Below are positions 57,726 to 64,000 of a DNA stretch of 64,000 nucleotides, piece by piece. Position 1 is the first letter of the stretch. Each line of letters starts with the position of its first letter. The position numbers were made by a program, and so were the translations under genes. The notes beneath the pieces were generated by a model, which made no database searches, was not told the origin of the DNA, and was given only the letters and a program-made list of their open reading frames with translations. The stretch is from assembly GCF_000801105.2 (NCBI RefSeq), contig NC_079516.1, positions 28,247,043 through 28,311,042 of the forward strand. Direction: 5' to 3'. This DNA comes from Raphanus sativus. Lineage: Eukaryota; Streptophyta; Magnoliopsida; Brassicales; Brassicaceae.

Positions 57726-58601
57726 TAGGGATGGCAATCAAGGATCTGGACCGCGGGCCTAACCCGTAAAGACTTGCTGTGGGATGGGATTGGGCCTCTA
57801 TTTGATAAGCCCACAAAATTGCGGGCCTCGCGGGACGGGCTCACAACGGGACGGGACGAATGCGGGACGGATCCAAAACGGGACGGGCCGGATGCGGGAC
57901 AGGTTAACCCGCGGGATTTTGAAGACCCGCAACCATAAGTTCCCATTTCTGCTTGTTTTTTTCAGTACTATAAATTGTTTTATTACTATGTGAGATTTTT
58001 TTGTTTAGGTTGATGAGTTTTGTTTTCAGTATTGTTAATTGGTGATTTAAAAAAAATTGGTTACAATGATGTTGTTAAAGAGCTACTGCTTGTTGAAGAG
58101 CTACTACTTGTTCTTTAAACTGTTCGAATTGATGTTTGAGTTACTGTAGAATCTTGTCTCTATACTCTAAGTTCAACAATTTGGTTGAAGGAGATGAAGC
58201 AACCATTAGTATTAAGTTACCGGTGCTATGCAGAGACATTGCTTTACAAAGTCTCAAACAAGGAATACACATGAAAGAGTTGAATTTCACTGTCCAAATG
58301 GTTTTCACTTACTTCAAGACCATTAAACCGGCGAGTGATCACATTGGATGTTGTTGCAATCAATTTTGTTGAGCTCTTTTCAACTCTCTTACACAACTCT
58401 TCTACTTTAACATTCATGAAGAAAACTGAAGGAGGCGTCCCGCGGGACGGCCCGCGAAGACTTATAAATTATGCGGTACGGGATTGGCAGCCATTTAAAA
58501 GACCGCAGCCCGCGCGGGACAGACCCACCGTGACCCGCTCGACGACGAACCTGCTGCGGTATGGGACAGAACGGGACGGGAGAACCCAATTGCCATCTCT
58601 A
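57726..58601. mobile_element. Non-autonomous hAT element, 8-bp target duplication CCTCTAAA
   Basis: Starts TAGGGATGGCAATC and ends AATTGCCATCTCTA. CCTCTAAA flanks it at 57718-57725 and 58602-58609. Both ends are GC-rich with GCGGGACGGG-type words, in inverted relation; the centre (57960-58420) is AT-rich with an unassigned short frame. No transposase domain seen. It inserted into the surrounding MITE. Confidence 0.92.
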
Positions 58602-58979
58602 CCTCTAAATATAGAGATAAAAAGTAACATTCCTCTATATTTTTCTCTAAAATAGAATAATTCTATTATAGATGCATATATTGGAACAAATAAACTTCTA
58701 TAATAGAGATATCTATTTTAGAGAAAAATATAAAAACATACATTAGAGATGCTCTAAAAACCTAATTTCTGCCACCATGGACCGATTTCTACCCAGATTT
58801 TTTTTTTTTCGTTTTACTTTTTTTAAACACTCAAAACATGCAAATCTAACACATATTAATCCATCTTAAGTTTGAAAAAACAAAATTTTAAGTTTTTTTT
58901 TACGTCCGGTTTTTAAGGCCGATCAGACCTAATCTCGACGATGGGCTGGCGTCGAGCGCCTCGCCGGCGATTAAACGGG

Positions 58980-59360
58980 CCTCAGAACACACCCAGAACA
59001 TTAGAACAAGTCTTTAAATCGGCAAGCCCTTGACACAAACTTCAACTTACAAAATGGAGTCTTTATTTACCTTTCAATATTTTTGGTATGAGAAACTAAT
59101 TGAAGGAAACCATCTTTTTAAATAGACTTTTCATTATAAGACCAATGGATGAAACTTATGGTACAAGGGGTTAACGCGTATTATTGTAATAGAATGCTTA
59201 CAACACATATTTCTATTATATTAAAGGACAATTGACAATAATAGCATGATAAACAAACCTTCTTATATAGATTTTTCATTAGAATGGTACGAAGGGTTAG
59301 CTTGTATTATTGTTATAAAATGCTTAGGTCACATGAGTGATGTCATCATCGTTCATTACT
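58980..59360 (-). repeat. Second copy of the glycine-rich locus flanks, coding part absent
   Basis: Blocks match 44590-45230 in order: GCAAGCCC, TTACAAAATGGAGTC (44640 has TTACAATATGGAGTC), GTATGAGAAA, CTTCTTATATAGATTTTTCA, GTATTATTGTTATAAAATGC and CATGAGTGATGT. The TATA segment is present twice (near 59125 and 59262). The glycine-coding stretch is missing. This is a diverged segmental duplication of the small locus. Confidence 0.75.
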
Positions 59361-59700
59361 ATATAATATTTTAACAAAGTATAATAAAGTCTTAAAACCT
59401 TATCGCTCTGTTAAGGGGCAAACTAATCTCATAATACAAAATAATCTTTAAAAAATTAATATTCGATAAATTAATAAATATTATAATAAAATAATAAATT
59501 TTTGTGAATTCTGATAAAATAATATTTGTAAAAAACTCTATTTAAATATGGAAATAGTAAATCCATAGTCTTAAGAATATCATAAATTAATTATTATATA
59601 AAAAAAGAAAAAAAACTTAAATAGCATGAAAAAATTAGATTACACAATTATAGCACACAGAGTTTTGTAACTCCAAGAGTACCATTATGAAACTTTTCAT
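59361..59700. other. AT-rich spacer, nothing recognised
   Basis: A very A/T-rich sequence without open frames or element ends. Confidence 0.5.
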
Positions 59701-59704
59701 GTTA

Positions 59705-60050
59705 TTTTGGGAATTTTCGGGAAAACATTCTCGAATATGTGTTTTTTCTTGCCGAATAGTTATATGTGTTTTTAGAGTTCAGGAAACCATTCCTGAATAT
59801 GTGTTTTCCCTTCCCGAATATGTGTTTTTTTTTCTTCATGAATACATGCTTATATTTCCCGAACAGTATTTTCCTTCTCGAATATGTGTTTATCCTTCCC
59901 GAAAATGTGTTTCTCTTCCCAAATATTGTGTTTTTCTTCTTGAATACGTTTTTATCCTTCCCGAATAGTGTTTTCCTTCTCGAATACATGTTTAACTTTC
60001 CCGAATTTGTATTTATCCACGACGAATATGTGTTTAATTTCCCGATTATT
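59705..60050. repeat. Minisatellite, about 13-14 copies of a 22-28 bp unit
   Basis: Units of the type CCTTCCCGAATATGTGTTTT recur with variants (TTCTCGAATA, TTCCCGAACAG). The array yields short in-frame repeats such as PEYVFSLPEYVFF on plus, but there is no start context, so coding is unlikely. It ends next to a Helitron 3' end at 60056. Confidence 0.85.
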
Positions 60051-60055
60051 TACCA

Positions 60056-60085
60056 CTAGATATGGGCCCGTGTGTTGCACGGATT
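60056..60085 (-). mobile_element. Helitron 3' end, reverse orientation
   Basis: On the minus strand the sequence reads a hairpin CCGTGCAACACACGG, then GCCCATAT, then CTAG and T. The structure (stem, 8-10 nt, CTAG|T) matches Helitron termini. The body would extend to the right on plus; its 5' end was not found. A second Helitron end at 47130-47160 has a different hairpin. Confidence 0.6.
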
Positions 60086-60419
60086 TTTCTTTAATTGAAA
60101 TTATAACATTAAATAATTATTTATAATTTTAAATTGAACTTTAACAAATAATTGTTTCTAATAATTATTATGAATCTTATTTTACATATTATATAAGGGA
60201 TTAGCTAGGCTGTAATTTTATTTAATATTTAAGTGTAAATTTTGTATTGAGCATAACTGTTGTTCTGTCAATTGATTTTATCAGAAATTTGTGGTTGGAA
60301 ACTTTGTAGTTCTTATTGCAATCTTGCACATCAAAATTGCATATTTCATGAGATTTCCTTCACATAGTTTATCTCCAAACTTTTGAAGAAGAGAATGATG
60401 CACAAAGTCTTAAATAGTA
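60086..60419. other. AT-rich sequence, probable Helitron body
   Basis: No frame or repeat beyond A/T richness. Confidence 0.35.
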
Positions 60420-60663
60420 CTCCCTCTGTCCGATTATATAAGATGTTTTGGTTAAAAGGACATATACTAAGAAAAGCACTTTTGTGTAAAAAAATTATTA
60501 AATGTATAAAGTGAAAACAATTGAGCCAATTAGAAAATAAACTGTAAAATACAATTGGTTATACAGATTTCAATAAAGTTAAAGCTATCTAGAAATGTGA
60601 AAACATCTTATATTTTGGAACATAAAAAAACTCGTAAAACCTCTTATATAATGGGACAGGGAG
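60420..60663. mobile_element. Stowaway-like (Tc1/Mariner) MITE, TA target duplication
   Basis: The 244-bp element starts CTCCCTCTGTCC and ends GGGACAGGGAG, flanked by TA at 60418-60419 and 60664-60665. The interior pairs TATATAAGATGTTTT with AAAACCTCTTATATAA. The CTCCCTCYGTCC terminus is the hallmark of plant Stowaway elements. A partial relative ends at 63776. Confidence 0.9.
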
Positions 60664-61130
60664 TATTTTCCTATAGTTATAAAAATAAATTCTAGTTAGT
60701 TTAAATTGATTTAATAATTTAAAATATAGTTGTCATATTAAATATATAAATATATTTACTTTTTTGATAAAATTAAAATATTTACTTTCTCATCAAGTAG
60801 GAGAAAAGTCATCCTAATGAGTTTATTGTTTTTCTTAAAATTTCTCCTCTCCCATTTTCTGTTAAGATGTACCACCGTACGACGATAAAAATGTTTTCTG
60901 TTTAGTTGATCCAATGTTACATAATTCTTTGTTGTTATTCTGAATTTTAGTAGTCATTGTGTTTTGGTATCTATACAAAAACAATTAATAATCATTTTTT
61001 ATTTAAACACCATATCAATATTTCAGATAACTAAATTAAAGTTACTCAAGCAGATGAAACTACTATAGCTTGAAAAAATATCAATAATGATTGAAATTAT
61101 AAGCATATTAAAGCGAATGGAAAACTAATT
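60664..61130. other. AT-rich spacer, nothing recognised
   Basis: No coding or structural signal. Confidence 0.5.
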
Positions 61131-61136
61131 AGAGAC

Positions 61137-61365
61137 AATCATAAAATTAAAGTATTAGAATATTACGGAAACATATGAAAATAAGAACAACAATCATAAT
61201 CTAAAACCTAACTTTGTTGTAGCCACAATCATAATTAACCACAATCATAAATTAAGCTATTAAAATATTTCGGAATCAGATGAAGACAACAATTTTAATC
61301 TAAAAAGTAACTAACCTACAACAACCTAGCATTGACATAATTATGATTGTGGCTAATTAGATAAA
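61137..61365. repeat. Diverged tandem duplication (about 100 bp unit) with an inverted copy
   Basis: CAATCATAAAATTAAAGTAT (61138) and CAATCATAAATTAAGCTATT (61241) start two similar units sharing ATATTACGG/ATATTTCGG, CAACAAT and AATCTAAAA words. An inverted ATTATGATTGTGGCTAATTA (about 61340-61360) pairs with TAGCCACAATCATAATTA near 61218. Confidence 0.65.
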
Positions 61366-62659
61366 GCAAATGTTTTGTATTCTTGGTCTCTAATGTTGTG
61401 TATTCTTGGTTATTGTGTGAGTAGGAACATATAATTATTATTTCAATATGATTTCAAAATGATAAAGAAATTATTGGGTTATTAGAGACATAAATATAAA
61501 AAACCCTTAAACAAAGATGTTTTGAAGAAGAATTGAGTCCTCCTGTGTTATTAGAGGTAAATATATAAGATAGATAAGTTGACCAAAAAAAGATAAGATA
61601 GATTTCATTTATCTATTCATTAGATGGGCTGAAACCTCTATATTGGCCGCATGATTGTTTGAATATGCTTTATTTTCTCTAATGGGCCTTAGTCACCTGA
61701 TTGTTAGTGTGACAAATGTTAAAAGCAAAAGAAAGCAAGAAATCATCTCAAAGCAAACCCTTGGCATCTCCCAGATTAAGCCTTATGCTTTCTATTATAT
61801 TTTTGAAGTTATGCAACGAACGAAATAATTTCTCAATTATTCCTTTTATGATCATCATGATTTTGTCTAATCTAGACACATCCAGCAATCGGCAAGAGAA
61901 TAATCACCTTAAACATCGGCAAGTGTTGATGTTCCCTTCCCTATAACCTACCATTCGCTTTGATGATGTAATAGATGCTTAAAATTCGCTTTGGAACATG
62001 TCTTGCTTGTTAAATCACGTCAGAGACTAAGTATTGTCAATTCAAAAGAGCATTAGTAGCTACATTGATTCAATCGATTTTTTTGTTTGAAAATTTTCGA
62101 AAATTAATTTGTGAACTAATATATCACAATCATGTCAGAAGAAGAGTAGTATGTGGTCAAAAAAACATCATTAGTTACATAGATTGAATTTTCAAACAAG
62201 ATTTCTATATAAGAAAATATGACATATAAATTGCTAAACCAATAATATCTTAGTAATAAAATACTATATAAGGCATCACAAAATCTAACAAATTTGTCCA
62301 CACAAAAAATATTAAATATGCGACAATTTCAATAAAATTATAACTTTCAGAAACCTAAAAATAAATTAATAACCATAAACCAAAATCTAACAAACCTAAA
62401 ATATGCGATCAACTGTAAGAATAAACATATAAAATGATAGATGTAAAAGGATAGATGAAACGATATTAGGAAAATTAATTAAAAACATAATTATAAGTTC
62501 ATCATCCACCATAATTATACAACAAACGGTTGTTAACAACCGTAAAATAAGTTCTTAAATTAAACATTACAAAATAAAAGATAACAACATTAGAGATCTG
62601 GGAAACCACCACCAAAAGACCTTCACCGAGCTTCATTATCACCGAGATTAATCATACAT
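61366..62659. other. AT-rich region, nothing supported
   Basis: No recognisable gene, element end or RNA gene. Short frames such as 61716-61946 have no start or splice context. Confidence 0.5.
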
Positions 62660-62958
62660 TTGAGGTTCATCCAACTTGTACCAATCAATAGTAGGAACAC
62701 TCACATCATTCATCCTGGCTTGGGCAAGCTGAAGATCGGATACAAGTTTCTCCCTCTCATCCATAATAGAGCCAAAGATGGGTTCGAGTTGGTCAAGAAT
62801 ATAGAGCTTTGATTCATCCTGGCTTGGGCAAGCTGGATAGCCTCCTTTTGCTCCTTCACCAGTGCAAGAATAGCCTTGTAACGGAGCTTAGTCTCCATCT
62901 TGCCATCCATGTGTGCTTCCATTGGACTTTTGAGTTTGAGTTCTTGTTTGTTTGCCAT
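62660..62958 (-). pseudogene. Hypothetical coiled-coil-like small protein, frameshifted
   Basis: The minus-strand ATG at 62958 opens MANKQELKLKSPMEAHMDGK then METKLRYKAILALVKEQKEA and IQLAQARM. In a second frame the sequence continues SKLYILDQLEPIFGSIMDER then EKLVSDLQLAQARMNDVSVP and DWYKLDEPQMYD to a TAA near 62648. CAGCTTGCCCAAGCCAGGAT occurs at both the end of frame 1 and within frame 2, so a local repeat coincides with the shift. The charged, heptad-like composition suggests a coiled coil. The family is not recognised; a small real gene with a sequence error or a broken copy are both possible. Confidence 0.45.
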
Positions 62959-63122
62959 GGAGAGTACCTTGAGCGAGTTCAAAGCAGATAGAAGTAAGCA
63001 AAACACATTGAAAACAATTAATATATAAATATTTGTTCTATAGGTAAATCTATTAGTTTAAAATGGCTATAAAATGGTATAAGAAATTAGTACATGTTCG
63101 TCAAACATATAAAACTATACAA

Positions 63123-63385
63123 AAATGATCTTGATCTTGATCTTAGAGAGAGAATACAGAAAGGCGAGATGTTCTTAGGGTTGTTTATGAGAAGTGAATA
63201 ATAATGCATCAAAAACACAACTTGATCCATCTTATTATATGTATCACAACTAAAAAATCTAAAATAATATTAATTGTAACAAAGTAAACAGAGTGACACA
63301 CCTTGATCTTGATCTTGATCTTAGAGAGAGAATACAGAAAGGCGAGATGTTGTAGGGTTGTTTATGAGAAGTGAATAAGGAGAGT
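63123..63385 (-). repeat. Two-copy promoter/leader duplication upstream of the hypothetical ORF
   Basis: CTTGATCTTGATCTTAGAGA and AATACAGAAAGGCGAGATGT, followed by AGGGTTGTTTATGAGAAGTG, occur at 63126-63200 and again at 63303-63380. On the minus strand the distal copy is preceded by TATATAAACTCTCC (near 63390), a good TATA context. This looks like a duplicated transcription start region for the minus-strand ORF. Confidence 0.65.
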
Positions 63386-64000
63386 TTATATAGAAAAGAA
63401 GCTGTAGAAGCTTGTAGAAACGTGTACGTAAAAGATTTTTATTAATTAATTTAAATATTAAAAAAATACCGAATCATTTATATAAACTCGGAATATTCGA
63501 TTGAAACCTCGAGGAGATCAAAAAGAAAACAAATTTCAAACCAGAAAATCTATGCACATGGATTAAGAAAATCATTAATTTTTTAGATTTTCTAGACAAA
63601 AACATCATTAATTGTTTATCTAATCACAATTCAACCAATACAAAAATAGAAGATATTTTATCATTGGTTAGACTACATTAAGTGTAAATAAATTTTACAT
63701 AGAAAACCGAAAACGACTTATAATTTGGAACAAATGAACTTCTCTAAAACGACTTATATTAAGAAACAGAGGGAGTATAAACATGTATAATTATTTCAGA
63801 AAGAATTATGATGATAATTGTATGGAAATTAAGTGGCTATATACATAGATATGAATAATTATAATAAAACCTATTGTTTAAGGATGTTGTTGTATAAGCC
63901 TAATATATAAGTTGTATAAGCCCAGTATATAAGCCCGAAAGTTTGCAACTATACTCGACTTATATAAAAGCACAAAATATAAGTTGTATCAGATATTAAT
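63386..64000. other. AT-rich flank with a Stowaway end remnant
   Basis: GAAACAGAGGGAGTA at about 63763-63777 looks like the right end of a Stowaway MITE like that at 60420-60663, preceded by CGACTTATATTAAG and CGACTTATAATTTGGAAC repeats. No left end. The last 200 bp contain TATAAGCCCAGTATATAAGC repeats, with no gene. Confidence 0.5.

Larger units (their letters stand above)
56118..58755. mobile_element. MITE (AGAGATA/TATTATAGAG hairpin type) split by two insertions
   Basis: The left part (56118-56201, ACTATCTCCAACCCATC) and right part (58610-58755, ending ACATTAGAGATGCTCT) are in inverted relation, and AATAGAGTT / CTATTATAGA words pair between parts. A foldback element lies at 56202-57660 and a hAT at 57726-58601. 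Related to the MITEs at 23190-23736. Ends approximate. Confidence 0.65.

Noticed and set aside
59705..60050. Regular short repeats resembling a CRISPR array
   Set aside because: Units are contiguous and variable with no unique spacers, and the genome is eukaryotic; this is a minisatellite.
59687..60059. Three overlapping ORFs over the minisatellite (PEYVF and KNTF repeats)
   Set aside because: Frames are created by the repeat unit length; no start context or conservation is visible.
1..64000. tRNA, rRNA, snoRNA or riboswitch
   Set aside because: No cloverleaf boxes or conserved RNA motifs were recognised by eye; a tRNAscan or Infernal run would be decisive.

Overview
The window looks like a transposon-dominated, probably heterochromatic stretch of a nuclear plant genome. 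Brassicaceae, most likely Brassica or a close relative, is an inference: the gene fragments resemble Arabidopsis-type CSN2, KTF1/SPT5-like, PHD-finger, ribosomal L30, SEC12-like and polygalacturonase genes, and introns are short and AT-rich with GT-AG ends. No complete conventional host gene could be confirmed. The best candidates are a small glycine-rich ORF (44796-45065, minus) and a frameshifted coiled-coil-like ORF (about 62660-62958, minus).

Layout. 1-4071: right-hand part of a CACTA (En/Spm) transposon (TNP2 3' end, broken TnpA-like gene, terminal repeat) that sits inside the zinc-knuckle end of a decayed Mutator-like (MULE) transposase running leftwards (4072-6345). 7311-9615: a very young Copia element with identical 205-bp LTRs, a 5-bp target duplication and an internally deleted but open gag::RT-RNaseH ORF. 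9740-11748: fragments of a GH28 polygalacturonase and of CSN2 in the same orientation. 11783-13788: about 28 copies of a roughly 70-bp AT-rich tandem repeat. 13789-22913: a 5'-truncated Copia pol with four in-frame stops, whose 3' LTR is split by a CACTA-like element (17594-22238) carrying a PHD-finger gene fragment.

23190-26375: nested MITEs, an L30 fragment joined tail-to-tail with a SEC12-like first exon, a 5'-truncated LINE copy (17-bp target duplication) and a non-autonomous hAT (8-bp duplication). 26435-34445: a complete CACTA element with a 3-bp duplication and two genes (TNP2 and TNP1) that can be spliced into uninterrupted frames; this is the best candidate for an autonomous transposon here. 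35218-40462: a LINE with three stops. 40776-44572: a non-autonomous MULE with a 9-bp duplication, filled with AAGTCGTC/GACGACTT repeats.

44590-45230 holds the glycine-rich ORF and its promoter; a second, coding-less copy of that locus lies at about 58980-59360. Between them lie a Helitron end, a long LINE (47458-55607) interrupted in ORF1 by a CACTA element (48404-50857) carrying a KTF1 fragment, and a hairpin MITE complex containing a foldback element and a hAT. The right end (59700-64000) has a minisatellite, a second Helitron end, a Stowaway MITE, short duplications and AT-rich sequence.

The content is a record of nested insertion: at least seven insertions have readable target-site duplications, and several elements carry pieces of host genes. 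Exon boundaries were placed by eye from GT-AG sites and family resemblance, without alignment tools.
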